A stretch of 13,300 nucleotides of DNA from DATJHM01 sp035493895 (GCA_035493895.1 DATJHM010000288.1:1-13300), one strand, 5' to 3'; shown: positions 1-7,817, numbered from the stretch's first letter. Made by a program: numbers and translations. The notes: generated from the sequence alone by a model not told the origin.

Positions 1-1
1 T

Positions 2-1045
2 CATTTCTCATTTGCAAACCTTGCTACTGATAAGACGATCAGCTATGCGGTCTATATTAAGTTTCAGGGCGCACAATATACCTCGGATATCTTGACCCTG
101 GATAGCAAGCCGCAGCAGCAAACGCAGCTTGTGGTCTATGATGCTACCACCGATTCTTCGAAGCTGGCAATCATAGAAGCAACGGTGTTGATCCAGCAGC
201 CAGATCCGCAGAAAAGCTCTCTGACAGTCTCGGAGATTGTCGCTTTCAGAAACCTGGATACGCGGACTTATGTTGGCTCGCTCGATGCCAGTAAAGGGAA
301 GCCGAATGCTCTGCTCTTCGCTCTCCCTCCAAATGTGCGTCAGGTCTCACTCGATAAAGGTTTTGCGGGCTATCAGCAAATTCTGGTGAATACTGGTTTT
401 GCGGCCAATGCTGCCGTCCCTCCCGGCGCTTCTGAATTCGGTTTCTCGTTTCAGATAGACCCTGCTACTGCAAGCTACGAGTTCCCTTATCGCGCGACTT
501 ACCCGACTGTTGATCTCTCAGTTCTGGTACCGCCCGGCATCCACGCCAGCAGTGGCTCCCTGGCTTCCAAAGGTGTAGTCAGCGCCAATCAAAGCTCGTA
601 CCAGCTCTTTAAAACGTCAACATTGCGTACTGATGATCAGGTGTATCTGAACCTGGATGGCCTCCCTGCCCCTGCGGCCGCAACTCCAGCCAATCAGCCA
701 CCTCCACCCAATACTGCTCTGATCGGGCTGGGTATCTCTCTGCTTCTGATGCTGATTGTGTTGTTCGCTACCTGGAAGGCTTTGCAGGTGCGCCAGCGGC
801 GCATCCAGGCCGCTCGCAGCAAAACGCTTGCACGCTCTAAGAAGCGCTCATCTGCTACCACGCCTGCAAAATCTGCTCCTGTGGTTATCGATGAGAGCCA
901 GGAAGAGCTGTTGGGCGAACTTCTCGAGCTTGATAAAGCCTTTGAGGCTGGTACAATAAGTAAAACGGTGTATCACGAGAAGCGCACGCAAACGAAGGCT
1001 CGCCTGCGCTCTCTCATGCGCGAGCAGGAGACCTCCCGGCGATGA
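2..1045 (+). CDS. Membrane-anchored extracytoplasmic beta-rich protein, 5' end outside window
   Basis: The frame is open from the first bases of the window with no stop, so the start lies upstream and only the last 347 residues are seen. The visible part is a beta-rich, Ser/Thr-rich extracytoplasmic region that resembles carboxypeptidase-regulatory-like or Ig-like folds (pattern of short strands such as TQLVVYDATT). A Pro-rich linker (APAAATPANQPPPP) and one membrane segment at about visible residues 238-257 (IGLGISLLLMLIVLFATW) follow. The tail is basic, then has a short acidic helical segment containing LLGELLELDKAFEAGTIS, which recalls SHOCT-like C-terminal tails. The topology would be outside domain, one span, cytoplasmic tail. 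It overlaps ccmA by 4 nt (ATGA), so it is probably translated with the ccm genes and may belong to the cytochrome maturation locus. The family is not securely recognised and the function is unknown; the coding call itself is firm. Confidence 0.85.
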   Translation, partial: HFSFANLATDKTISYAVYIKFQGAQYTSDILTLDSKPQQQTQLVVYDATTDSSKLAIIEATVLIQQPDPQKSSLTVSEIVAFRNLDTRTYVGSLDASKGKPNALLFALPPNVRQVSLDKGFAGYQQILVNTGFAANAAVPPGASEFGFSFQIDPATASYEFPYRATYPTVDLSVLVPPGIHASSGSLASKGVVSANQSSYQLFKTSTLRTDDQVYLNLDGLPAPAAATPANQPPPPNTALIGLGISLLLMLIVLFATWKALQVRQRRIQAARSKTLARSKKRSSATTPAKSAPVVIDESQEELLGELLELDKAFEAGTISKTVYHEKRTQTKARLRSLMREQETSRR

Positions 1046-1818
1046 GCGAACGCTTCAAGACCTTGCCTATTCCAGAACAGCAGCCGACGCAGGCACAGCA
1101 GCAGCCTGATGCGCTGCCTGTCCTGCTGTCGCTAAAAGGGGTGAAAAAGAGCTTTGGTCTGAAACCTGTCCTGCGCAAAGTCGATCTCGTGCTGCATCGC
1201 TCGGAGCGTTTAGCCCTGCTGGGTGCCAATGGTGCCGGAAAGACGACGTTACTGCGTATGCTGGCCTGTCTCACGCAACCCGATAGCGGCACGATTGCTC
1301 TATCAGGTTTAGAGAGCCGCCGTGATGCTCAACAGTTTCGTCAACTGGTTGGTCTGGTGACGCATGATCCGTTTCTCTATGAAGAGCTAACGGCCCTGGA
1401 AAATTTGCTCTTCTTCGGCAGGCTCTACGCCGTTCCTGATGTGCGCGAGCGGGCGCGTGAGTTGTTGCGCTGCGTTGGCCTGGAACGGCGCATGCAGGAT
1501 CGTGTGGGGACATTTTCTCGTGGTATGCTCCAGCGTCTCGCCTGGGCGCGTGCCTTGCTCCATCGCCCACGCCTGCTCTTACTTGATGAGCCTGAAACCG
1601 GCCTGGATCAGGACGGGCATGCATTGATGATCTCTCTTCTTGCTGAACATATTGCGCAGGGCGGCAGCTGCATTTTTACGACGCATCAGCTCGAATGGGC
1701 ATTGGAGAGCAGCGAACGATTGGCTATTCTTCACTCCGGTCGCATTGTCTTTCGTCAGGAGACGGCGCAGACCTCGCTGGAAGAACTGCGTCGAACCTAC
1801 CAGGAGGTGGTGCGATGA
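1042..1818 (+). CDS. ccmA: Haem exporter ATP-binding protein CcmA (ABC transporter ATPase)
   Basis: This is a 258-residue ABC ATPase. Walker A is GANGAGKTT (61-69), the signature region is FSRGMLQRLAWAR (158-170), Walker B with its catalytic Glu is LLLLDEP (178-184) and the H-loop His is in TTHQ (His215). The segment around THDPFLYEELTALENL (107-122) matches the CcmA region between Walker A and the signature, and LSRGM-type spacing fits the family. In the Ccm system CcmA powers the CcmB membrane partner, and ATP hydrolysis is needed to release haem-loaded CcmE from CcmC. The 5' end overlaps the upstream gene by 4 nt and the 3' end overlaps ccmB by 4 nt, so translation is coupled. The N-terminal 25 residues are a Gln/Pro-rich extension before the ATPase fold. 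Assignment rests on the motifs plus the adjacent ccmB and ccmC; alone it could be a general ABC ATPase. Confidence 0.93.
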   Translation: MSERFKTLPIPEQQPTQAQQQPDALPVLLSLKGVKKSFGLKPVLRKVDLVLHRSERLALLGANGAGKTTLLRMLACLTQPDSGTIALSGLESRRDAQQFRQLVGLVTHDPFLYEELTALENLLFFGRLYAVPDVRERARELLRCVGLERRMQDRVGTFSRGMLQRLAWARALLHRPRLLLLDEPETGLDQDGHALMISLLAEHIAQGGSCIFTTHQLEWALESSERLAILHSGRIVFRQETAQTSLEELRRTYQEVVR

Positions 1819-2492
1819 CCGACGTACGACGCTTCTGGGAGCAGGTGTTCACTATTCTCTGGAAGGATATTCTTTGTGAGCTGCGCACGAAGCAGACGTG
1901 GCTTGGTATGGCCCTGTTTGCTTTACTGGTCCTGGTTATTTTTAGCTTCGCCTTCGATCTGCGCGTCGATACTGTCGTAGCCGTAGCTCCAGGCGCGCTC
2001 TGGGTTGCCTTTGTCTTCGCCAGCATCCTGGGACTAAGTCGCACTATTGCTGCCGAGCGCGGTCAGGGGACATTAGAGCGTTTATTGCTCTGCCCGGTGG
2101 ACCGAAAAGCGATCTATCTCGCCAAATTGCTGGGAAATTTGCTCTTTATCGGGGTGGTCGAAATCATCGCGCTGCCGGTGTTTGCCGCTATGTACAATCT
2201 ACCAGTTTTTGTCGTTTCTCTTATCCCGGTTGTGCTACTGGGTACGTTGGGGATTGCTGCGGTTGGTACGCTTTTTTCTGCGATGGCGGCAGCGACACGG
2301 GCTCGTGAGTTGCTTTTGCCCTTGCTGGTCTTTCCTATGATCGTTCCTGTAGTCATTGCCGCTGTCCGTCTGACGCAGGATCTGATCTCGCCAGCATTCA
2401 ATGAGCCGCCCTGGCTTGGTCTGATCATCGCCTTCGATGTCATTTTTTTGAGTGTTTCTTTGCTCACGTTTCAGTTTGTGATTGAAGAATAA
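1815..2492 (+). CDS. ccmB: Haem exporter membrane protein CcmB
   Basis: The 225-residue product has about six membrane segments (near 31-47, 57-77, 101-125, 129-157, 166-185 and 200-221) and the CcmB hallmark after the second span, ERGQGTLERLLLCPVDR (81-97). Length matches the family (about 220 residues). It is the permease partner of CcmA in the inner/cytoplasmic membrane. The frame is open upstream to about 1695, but the ATG at 1815 is chosen because it overlaps the ccmA stop (ATGA), has AGGAGG at 1802-1807 at 7 nt spacing, and gives the usual N-terminus (FWEQVFTILWKDILCELRTK). The gap to ccmC is 55 nt. Confidence 0.93.
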   Translation: MTDVRRFWEQVFTILWKDILCELRTKQTWLGMALFALLVLVIFSFAFDLRVDTVVAVAPGALWVAFVFASILGLSRTIAAERGQGTLERLLLCPVDRKAIYLAKLLGNLLFIGVVEIIALPVFAAMYNLPVFVVSLIPVVLLGTLGIAAVGTLFSAMAAATRARELLLPLLVFPMIVPVVIAAVRLTQDLISPAFNEPPWLGLIIAFDVIFLSVSLLTFQFVIEE

Positions 2493-2547
2493 TAGCGTGT
2501 CTTTTACGCATAACATACCAGAAGAATATATATAAGGAGTGGGAACT

Positions 2548-3282
2548 ATGGCCTTAACAGATCACGCCAGAGGTGCTGAACTGCAAGGTGTTATCCATCA
2601 ATCGGAGTCTGTCGCGCCTGGGAAGCCGCTTGCTACCTGGATTCTGGGGGGATTATCCTTTGTGGGCATAATGCTTTCTATCTGGATGATCTTTCTGTAC
2701 GCGCCGACCGAACTGATCGAGGGCCAGCCTCAGCGCATCTTTTATGTTCATGTGCCAATGTCCTGGATCGGTATGCTGGCTTTTGGTGTGCTGACTCTGG
2801 CTGGCGTTGGCTTTTTGATTACTCGCGATGAACGTTGGGACTGGGCAGCCCGGGCCTCGGCGGAGATCGGTACGGTGTTTATTACGCTGGCACTGATTAC
2901 CGGTTCTATCTGGGGACGTACAACCTGGGGTACCTGGTGGACCTGGGACCCGAAGCTGACGGCGACTCTCATTCTCTGGTTTATGTACGTCGCCTATCTG
3001 ATGCTCCGTAGCTACATGGGACGCACGACCTCCAGTGCTTATTCGGGCGTGGTTCTCTCCATTGTTGGCGTGATTGATGTGCCTATTATCTATCTATCCG
3101 TACAGTGGTGGCGCGGCCTGCATCCTACTGCTGTCACAAGTACCCTGCCTACTGCCATGCTTCTGACTCTCATGGTGTCTCTGATTTCGTTTACGCTGCT
3201 CTATTGCTTTTTTATGGTGCAGATCTATCAACTGGAAAAGCTGCAAACGTTGGCGCAACGCTTACGTGCTAGTTTGGAATAA
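2548..3282 (+). CDS. ccmC: Haem lyase / haem delivery protein CcmC
   Basis: The 244-residue multi-pass membrane protein carries the tryptophan-rich haem-handling motif WGTWWTWDPKLT (127-138). The two external histidines known to act as haem ligands in CcmC are present: His68 in FYVHVPMSW and His192 in WWRGLHPTAV. About six membrane spans are predicted, starting near residue 31. CcmC loads haem onto the chaperone CcmE, which is not encoded in this window. A GTG at 2539 would add three residues, but the ATG at 2548 is preferred because AAGGAG (2534-2539) sits 8 nt before it. The short gap after ccmB and the next gene 21 nt downstream indicate one transcript. The motif plus the gene order ccmABC makes the call firm; CcsA/CcmF share the tryptophan motif but are longer. 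Confidence 0.94.
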   Translation: MALTDHARGAELQGVIHQSESVAPGKPLATWILGGLSFVGIMLSIWMIFLYAPTELIEGQPQRIFYVHVPMSWIGMLAFGVLTLAGVGFLITRDERWDWAARASAEIGTVFITLALITGSIWGRTTWGTWWTWDPKLTATLILWFMYVAYLMLRSYMGRTTSSAYSGVVLSIVGVIDVPIIYLSVQWWRGLHPTAVTSTLPTAMLLTLMVSLISFTLLYCFFMVQIYQLEKLQTLAQRLRASLE

Positions 3283-3303
3283 AGAGAGAGGAGTGCTGCG
3301 TTT

Positions 3304-3471
3304 ATGCAAGATGTTGCTTACTTGATTGCTGCCTATGCTATTGCCTGGCTCGGCCTGTTTGTCTATCTCGCTGTGGTCGCCATGCGCATTCGTGGCGTAC
3401 ACACTGAACTCGCTGCCGTGCGCGAACTGGTGCATGATCAGCAGAAAGAAAAATCGCTTGATGAAGAATGA
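3304..3471 (+). CDS. ccmD: CcmD-family small membrane protein (55 aa)
   Basis: This short gene encodes a 55-residue peptide starting MQDVAYLIAAYAIAWLGLFV, with one membrane span (about residues 5-27) followed by a charged amphipathic tail (TELAAVRELVHDQQKEK). The AAYAIAWLGLFVYL pattern plus a cytoplasmic basic/helical tail fits the alternative CcmD family found next to ccmC in many non-proteobacterial genomes. CcmD is known to stabilise the CcmC-CcmE complex and to assist release of holo-CcmE. AGAGGAG at 3287-3293 precedes the ATG by 10 nt, and the gene starts 21 nt after ccmC. It overlaps the next gene by 11 nt. Its size makes it easy to overlook; position directly after ccmC and the composition support it. 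The symbol is by family and context. Confidence 0.8.
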   Translation: MQDVAYLIAAYAIAWLGLFVYLAVVAMRIRGVHTELAAVRELVHDQQKEKSLDEE

Positions 3472-3937
3472 TTCTCGAACTTCTACGTCATCTCCTGTCG
3501 CTGGAACACCCGCTTCCAGCCGCTCAGGCGCGCGTATCATAAATCTGGTGATTGGCGATATCCTGGTTTTTCTGATTTTCGCCACGATTGGCCGCCGTAG
3601 TCACGGTGAAGCCGCCGGTTTGAATACCGTTTTCCAGATCGTTTTGACTGCTCTGCCATTTATCGCTGGCTGGTTTATCGTATCTCCCTTTATCGGGGCC
3701 TATCGTCGTGGTCTGGAGATAAACCCGGCCTCTATGGCTAAACGCACGTTTTTTGCCTGGCTAGCCTCCTGGCCGGTGGCGATGATTCTACGTGGCATTT
3801 TTGTCGATCATGCCATTCCTCCCTGGACCTTCTGGCTGGTCGCTTTTCTGGCGAATACTATTCTTCTCCTTCTCTGGCGTGTACCTCGGGCCTTCCTCGG
3901 TCAGGTGCGCGAACGTACTCAGCAGAATAATGCTTAG
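3461..3937 (+). CDS. DUF3054 family membrane protein
   Basis: The 158-residue product has a polar N-terminus of about 25 residues and four predicted membrane spans (about 25-43, 58-79, 93-112, 121-140). It shows the DUF3054 features GDILVFLIFATIGRRSHGE (32-50) and a Trp-containing last pair of spans. The family is widespread in Actinobacteria and Chloroflexi and has no established function. The reading frame is open further upstream, but the ATG at 3461 is the natural start: it lies inside the end of the ccmD-like gene (11 nt overlap), which suggests translational coupling, and it removes a spurious Cys-rich leader. As the last gene before a 382-nt gap it probably closes the ccm operon, but a role in cytochrome maturation is only suggested by position. 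Confidence 0.85.
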   Translation: MKNDSRTSTSSPVAGTPASSRSGARIINLVIGDILVFLIFATIGRRSHGEAAGLNTVFQIVLTALPFIAGWFIVSPFIGAYRRGLEINPASMAKRTFFAWLASWPVAMILRGIFVDHAIPPWTFWLVAFLANTILLLLWRVPRAFLGQVRERTQQNNA

Positions 3938-4004
3938 ATACAGGGTTCAGAATAACTATCTTTCTGCCGATAGAGAATACATAGAGCATGGATATATGAG
4001 GTAG

Positions 4005-4026
4005 GAGCTGGGATGAATCCCGGCTC
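4005..4026 (+). terminator. Hairpin after the ccm operon, possible terminator without T-tract
   Basis: GAGCTGGGA (4005-4013) can pair with TCCCGGCTC (4018-4026) over nine base pairs, one of them G-U, with a TGAA tetraloop. It lies 68 nt after the DUF3054 stop and just before a promoter-like sequence, where transcription of the operon would be expected to end. No run of T follows, so it is not a classical intrinsic terminator; it could instead stabilise the 3' end of the mRNA. Confidence 0.4.
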
Positions 4027-4035
4027 TGGCTCGAA

Positions 4036-4065
4036 TTGACAGCGTCTTAAAAAATATACTATGCT
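4036..4065 (+). promoter_or_regulatory. Sigma70-like promoter for the DUF4097 gene
   Basis: A perfect TTGACA (4036-4041) is followed after 18 nt by TATGCT (4060-4065). An overlapping TATACT at 4055-4060 is too close (13 nt) to serve as the normal -10. It implies a 5' leader of about 250 nt before the gene at 4320, in which the CATGTAGTA repeats and the 4189-4214 dyad lie. Sequence-based call only. Confidence 0.5.
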
Positions 4066-4188
4066 CTTCTTAATGAGAAACATGTAGTACCGCTGTCTAC
4101 CTGGGACTTTTTTCTCCCTTTCCCTGAGCTTTTAAACTATCACGTCAGGGAGCGTGTATACTCGTTGATCATGTAGTAGGTGGCGGCT

Positions 4189-4214
4189 CTTGCTCTTTGC
4201 ACGTAATGAGCAAG
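4189..4214. repeat. Inverted repeat in the DUF4097 leader
   Basis: CTTGCTC (4189-4195) and GAGCAAG (4208-4214) are perfect inverted copies separated by 12 nt. In RNA they would form a 7-bp hairpin in the leader of the DUF4097 gene; as DNA they could be a regulator site. Such a repeat can arise by chance at this length. Confidence 0.35.
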
Positions 4215-4319
4215 TGATGATGGCGCAGAGGTTATTGTTTTCGCTTGTTTGCTAATGTACACAATCTATGTTTATGTAATCGTGGCAATCGCTTGCTGCA
4301 AATTGAGGAGTAATTAAGC

Positions 4320-5339
4320 ATGAGCGGTCAGCAATCTATGTTTGCCGATCCTGAACATCGCCCTCCTGGGCAGCGTATGTACAATACCGACTCTCAGGAA
4401 CAGTCATGGTCAGAGTCAGAGGAAGTTCCCCCCATGTATGCCGAAGAATTCCATCAGGCACAAAGGGGTGGCGCAAAAATTCAGCCTGAGCAACCAAAAA
4501 AACGCAATCGCTTACTTGCTATCGTTCCGCTCATCCTCCTGGCTGTGCTTCTAGCTGGTGGCTTTGGTCTGGCGCGGACCAGTTTCCTTTCAAGTCAGTC
4601 GTCCCAGACCACCCAGGTCGTCTATAATTCGCAAGGTTTCATCAGCCCGGCGCACGTGATTATTCAGGATGCTTCCGGCGATGTGCATGTTCACAGTAGC
4701 TCTCAAAACAATATTCTTGTGATGTCTACCAATGGTACTGATAAAAATCGCGTTCGCTATCGCCAGGAGGGCGATACGATGGTGATTGCCGTTGACGGTA
4801 GTGGCTCTCTGTTCGCGGGTCCTACTATTAATCTCGATGTCTCCTTGCCTCAGAGTAGCAGCGTTGCGGTAGAATCTCATTCAGGCTCGGTGGACCTTGC
4901 CGATATGAGCGGCTATGTTCAGGTACAAACTGATAGTGGAGCTATTCATGCTCAAGATCTGAGCGGCGCGGTCGGGTTACGTACTACCTCCGGGGATATT
5001 GAGGTTCAGGGCTTAAATGGACAAACTGCTCTGCAAACGAACAGCGGCGATATCACTGTGGATCAGGCGAACCTGAATGGCGAGTCGCTTATCTCTACGT
5101 TTAGCGGTTCTATCACGTATAATGGATCGCTGGCTGCCGGGAGCCCGTATCGGTTCGAGTCGAGAAGTGGTGATGTACGTCTGAACCTGCCGTCCAGCTC
5201 ATCCCTTGTCGCTGAGACCCATACCTCTTCTGGCAACGTTGACAATGATTTTGACAACATGCCGGGTGCCGGTTCTTCACCCGCTTATGTGTCTATTATC
5301 ACTACCAGCGGCGATATCGCTATTAAGCAGGCTTCCTGA
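4320..5339 (+). CDS. DUF4097 family beta-repeat protein, single membrane anchor
   Basis: This 339-residue protein has a polar cytoplasmic N-terminus (1-62, Gln/Glu/Pro-rich, ending in basic KKRNR), one membrane span (about 64-85, LLAIVPLILLAVLLAGGFGLA) and an external domain. The external domain consists of repeated short strands each turning at a Ser-Gly pair: SG at 119-120, 188-189, 206-207, 224-225, 242-243, 262-263, 283-284, 304-305 and 330-331, commonly as SGDI or SGxV. This roughly 18-20 residue periodicity is characteristic of the DUF4097 beta-helix family, which is often found with envelope-stress or PspC-type proteins; no enzymatic function is known. The ATG at 4320 has GAGGAG 9 nt upstream. 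It converges on the serine protease gene across a shared terminator region. A structural or sensing role at the cell surface is inference. Confidence 0.88.
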   Translation: MSGQQSMFADPEHRPPGQRMYNTDSQEQSWSESEEVPPMYAEEFHQAQRGGAKIQPEQPKKRNRLLAIVPLILLAVLLAGGFGLARTSFLSSQSSQTTQVVYNSQGFISPAHVIIQDASGDVHVHSSSQNNILVMSTNGTDKNRVRYRQEGDTMVIAVDGSGSLFAGPTINLDVSLPQSSSVAVESHSGSVDLADMSGYVQVQTDSGAIHAQDLSGAVGLRTTSGDIEVQGLNGQTALQTNSGDITVDQANLNGESLISTFSGSITYNGSLAAGSPYRFESRSGDVRLNLPSSSSLVAETHTSSGNVDNDFDNMPGAGSSPAYVSIITTSGDIAIKQAS

Positions 5340-5363
5340 GTATTAGCACGCTTTGTTGAGGGC

Positions 5364-5406
5364 AAAAAAAGAGAGCAGACAGTTCTTGTTGGTATTCTGT
5401 CTGCTC
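5364..5406 (-). terminator. Intrinsic terminator of the serine protease gene
   Basis: GAGCAGACAG (5373-5382) and CTGTCTGCTC (5397-5406) form a perfect 10-bp stem with a 14-nt loop. Read on the minus strand, the stem is followed by TCTTTTTTT (complement of the A-run at 5364-5370), so it is a classical terminator 16 nt after the protease stop. In the plus direction the hairpin lies 33 nt after the DUF4097 stop but lacks a T-tract, so it is weaker for that gene. Confidence 0.88.
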
Positions 5407-5422
5407 CCTATGTACGCTGGAA

Positions 5423-7441
5423 CTACGGCTGTCTTCCTCGGTTAAAGTCGAAGTTGGTTGCGCCACCAAAATCTCTTTGCGGAGCCTGCTGCGTGGGCTC
5501 TTTACTTGCATCCTGAGCAGGTGTTTGTATTTGCTGCCAGGTAGCAGGAAGTGGCCAGTCGAATCCCGCCTGTGGATTGTTATTTCCCATTGGCATTGAT
5601 TGCTGATTGACTTCTTGTCTGCGCTCTCGCTCTTTCTGAATCGCCTCCCGCTTATTGGTAATCTCTTTATTCTCAGCTTGAGGGTTCGCACCATAGTGTG
5701 GCGCACTCGGCGCATATGGCAGTGGATCAACAATGATCGCATCTTCGCTCGACCATGCCGCAGGCAGTTCTTTAGCGAATGGAGCCGATTGCCTGTTGCC
5801 ATATCCATTGATCTCACCCGTTGTACCACTGTTGGCGTAATTTGGCGCATTGGGCGTTACTGCCGGGGTATTCCAGGGCGTAGGATTTGTATATGGCAGC
5901 TCTCTAGAAGCGGAGGTCGATGCTGGCTTCCAGGTGCTAGAATCCGCTATCTGTTGCTCCCACGGCGTGAGTTGTACCGCCTGCTGTGGGGTTGAGGCTG
6001 GCAATGATAGATTGCTATAAGGCGATGGATTGGGTACGTTTCCAGTTGCCATCGCTGTATTTGCCTGGAAATTTGGCAGGTAAGTATATGGACTTTTTCT
6101 TTTATTGCGTCTGAACAGGAAGATTCCGATGACGAGCAAGAGCACGATTCCGATTCCAACCAGGAGATACGGAATAGCTTGTGAGGTAGTGCTTTTTGGT
6201 GTTGTCGCTTCTGGCAGGCGCTCGTTTTTAGCCTGTGCCTGGGTGTAGATTAAGAAGGGTTTTAGTCCATTAAAGGCGGGATAATTTGCCGCCAGTTTGC
6301 TAAAATCCTGATCTGCTTTATGCCAGTGACCGGCGCTGGTTGACGCATAGTCGCGAAAGCCTTGCTCCCATTGCTGCTGAAATTTTCCTGGCGTCGTGTT
6401 CAGCTTCAATGTCTTGATCATCTGCTGAACGTTCTCACTGACATGTAAGAACGAGGTACTGTTTGGCTGGCCCATACTGTCTTTCTGAAAGCTCACAATA
6501 CCCACAATATTGCCACGGCTATCCAGTGCAGGTCCTCCACTATCTCCATGTTCAACATTGCCTGAGACTTGCAGCAATGGCGTGCCATCATCGTCCTGTT
6601 TGATCGCGCTGACAAGGACTTTGTTCACTGAGGCGGTAAGCAGTTGTGTAGGATCATCCCGTTGCGTAATATCCGCGTTGCCTGGAAAGCCGATGATCGT
6701 GAGTTCATCTTGCTGCGAGACGGAAGTGGAGTCTCCCAGGGCAATGCTAGGTGTATCGTTCATCGCAACATGGATAATTGCCAGATCCTGCTTGTTAAAA
6801 GGGCTCTCTTGCTTGATTGCATCAATGGAAGCAAAATTACCTGGAGCGACATTCTTGAATGTTCTTGCGCTTTGCGGACCAGTATAAGCCGCACTCAGAT
6901 AGATCTTGCTTGTTGGTGCGTCGAATTGTGGATCAGAACGAAATGTGCCTGTTGCCAGCGCATTGTAGACCTGATCTGCGTTATACGGCGGATTCATGTT
7001 GAAGGTGTTATTCAGATAGTCGGCTATGTCCTGTGCCGCCGTCTGATAGAGGAAATCGGTCATGTCGGCCTCTGGCGGGCGTACGACGTGGTCCGCTGTT
7101 ACGATATCGCCGTGAGCACTTATAAAGGATCCACTACCGGAAATGTCCAGAGGATAGCTGGTGCCATCTCGTGGAAAGGTCACACTATTCCCGGCTGTGA
7201 AATTGACCGTTAAACGGCCCGGTACACTGGTGATGATTCTTACAATTGCTGGTTCGGCTATATCAACAGCGCTGATGACCGGATTGGCTACATTGCCGCC
7301 CGGTATTTCTTGAGCTTGTGCGGCTGGAGGGGTAACAATAAATCCCGCAAGGGTACAGAAGAGGGCGCTTGCTACCAGGAGAAATGTTGCAATCCTCCGT
7401 GGCCGACATGCGTAGAGATGCATGCTTTTATGCTGATTCAT
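5423..7441 (-). CDS. Trypsin-like serine protease, membrane-anchored, with cytoplasmic low-complexity tail
   Basis: The 672-residue product starts with a basic N-terminus and a signal-type hydrophobic stretch (about 17-38) ending in a plausible AQA cleavage site near residue 43. The chymotrypsin-fold domain follows with a full catalytic triad: His118 in TADHVV, Asp219 in NKQDLAIIHV and Ser301 in GDSGGPALD. This is the S1 pattern also used by HtrA/DegP. No PDZ domain is visible; instead a helical segment (about 340-405) leads to one membrane span (422-443, IPYLLVGIGIVLLLVIGIFLF), a basic stop-transfer RRNKRK and a 225-residue Pro/Gln/Asn-rich tail. The protease domain should be outside and the tail inside. 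If the leader is not cleaved there would be two spans. AGGGA on the minus strand (7457-7453) lies 11 nt before the ATG. It converges with the DUF4097 gene. The substrate is unknown; envelope quality control is an inference. Confidence 0.9.
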   Translation of the reverse strand: MNQHKSMHLYACRPRRIATFLLVASALFCTLAGFIVTPPAAQAQEIPGGNVANPVISAVDIAEPAIVRIITSVPGRLTVNFTAGNSVTFPRDGTSYPLDISGSGSFISAHGDIVTADHVVRPPEADMTDFLYQTAAQDIADYLNNTFNMNPPYNADQVYNALATGTFRSDPQFDAPTSKIYLSAAYTGPQSARTFKNVAPGNFASIDAIKQESPFNKQDLAIIHVAMNDTPSIALGDSTSVSQQDELTIIGFPGNADITQRDDPTQLLTASVNKVLVSAIKQDDDGTPLLQVSGNVEHGDSGGPALDSRGNIVGIVSFQKDSMGQPNSTSFLHVSENVQQMIKTLKLNTTPGKFQQQWEQGFRDYASTSAGHWHKADQDFSKLAANYPAFNGLKPFLIYTQAQAKNERLPEATTPKSTTSQAIPYLLVGIGIVLLLVIGIFLFRRNKRKSPYTYLPNFQANTAMATGNVPNPSPYSNLSLPASTPQQAVQLTPWEQQIADSSTWKPASTSASRELPYTNPTPWNTPAVTPNAPNYANSGTTGEINGYGNRQSAPFAKELPAAWSSEDAIIVDPLPYAPSAPHYGANPQAENKEITNKREAIQKERERRQEVNQQSMPMGNNNPQAGFDWPLPATWQQIQTPAQDASKEPTQQAPQRDFGGATNFDFNRGRQP

Positions 7442-7642
7442 TGAAATTTTATTCCCTGGCTTTCAAAAAGGGTACGCAATATGCCAATGTACAAATACAA
7501 GCAATACATGGTAAGTAGCTAGTTTCAGTACCCTCAAGTGGGTCGTCAAAGGATTTTGTTCCTACTATCCCCAGAGGGAGCGTAGAAACACGCAAAACGA
7601 ACAGGGCAAGTGTTTTTGCACTAGGGAGAAAGAGTGACGTAG

Positions 7643-7671
7643 TTGACAATCCCAATTTATAACAGTATAAG
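7643..7671 (+). promoter_or_regulatory. Strong sigma70-like promoter upstream of the coiled-coil gene
   Basis: TTGACA (7643-7648) and TATAAG (7666-7671) are separated by the optimal 17 nt; only the last -10 base departs from consensus. Transcription would give a leader of nearly 290 nt before the ATG at 7968, unless it serves an unrecognised short transcript. It lies between TAGGGAG and its inverted copy CTCCCTA, which could bracket a regulator or form a structure. Confidence 0.55.
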
Positions 7672-7817
7672 TAATAAAATGTGGGATGCTCCCTAAAAAT
7701 TTTTGCGTCAGTTTTCTGTAGGAATTAAACTAAATATACCCTCTATCTCTATTCTACAAGAATATTTATCTGCTGTCTATCAATTTTTAGCCTGGTGGCC
7801 GAATATCCCATTATTTA

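Larger units (their letters stand above)
3938..4319. other. Intergenic stretch between ccm operon and DUF4097 gene
   Basis: No gene is seen in these 382 bases. They hold a short hairpin after the ccm operon, a sigma70-like promoter, a dyad near 4189-4214, and two copies of CATGTAGTA (4081-4089 and 4170-4178) about 89 nt apart. A further loose dyad CCCTGA (4122-4127) / TCAGGG (4145-4150) is present. The downstream gene begins with GAGGAG at 4305-4310, 9 nt before its ATG. Confidence 0.6.

Noticed and set aside
3326..3460. Longer N-terminus for the DUF3054 gene
   Set aside because: The extra 45 residues are Cys/Ser-rich and lie antiphase to the better-supported CcmD-like frame; the ATG at 3461 fits the family.
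4122..4150. CCCTGA/TCAGGG dyad as an operator or terminator
   Set aside because: Only 6 bp with a 17-nt spacer and no T-tract; likely chance.
7449..7655. Minus-strand open frame of 68 codons upstream of the protease
   Set aside because: Composition is unlike a protein of this genome, no ribosome site is evident, and it overlaps the promoter and leader region.
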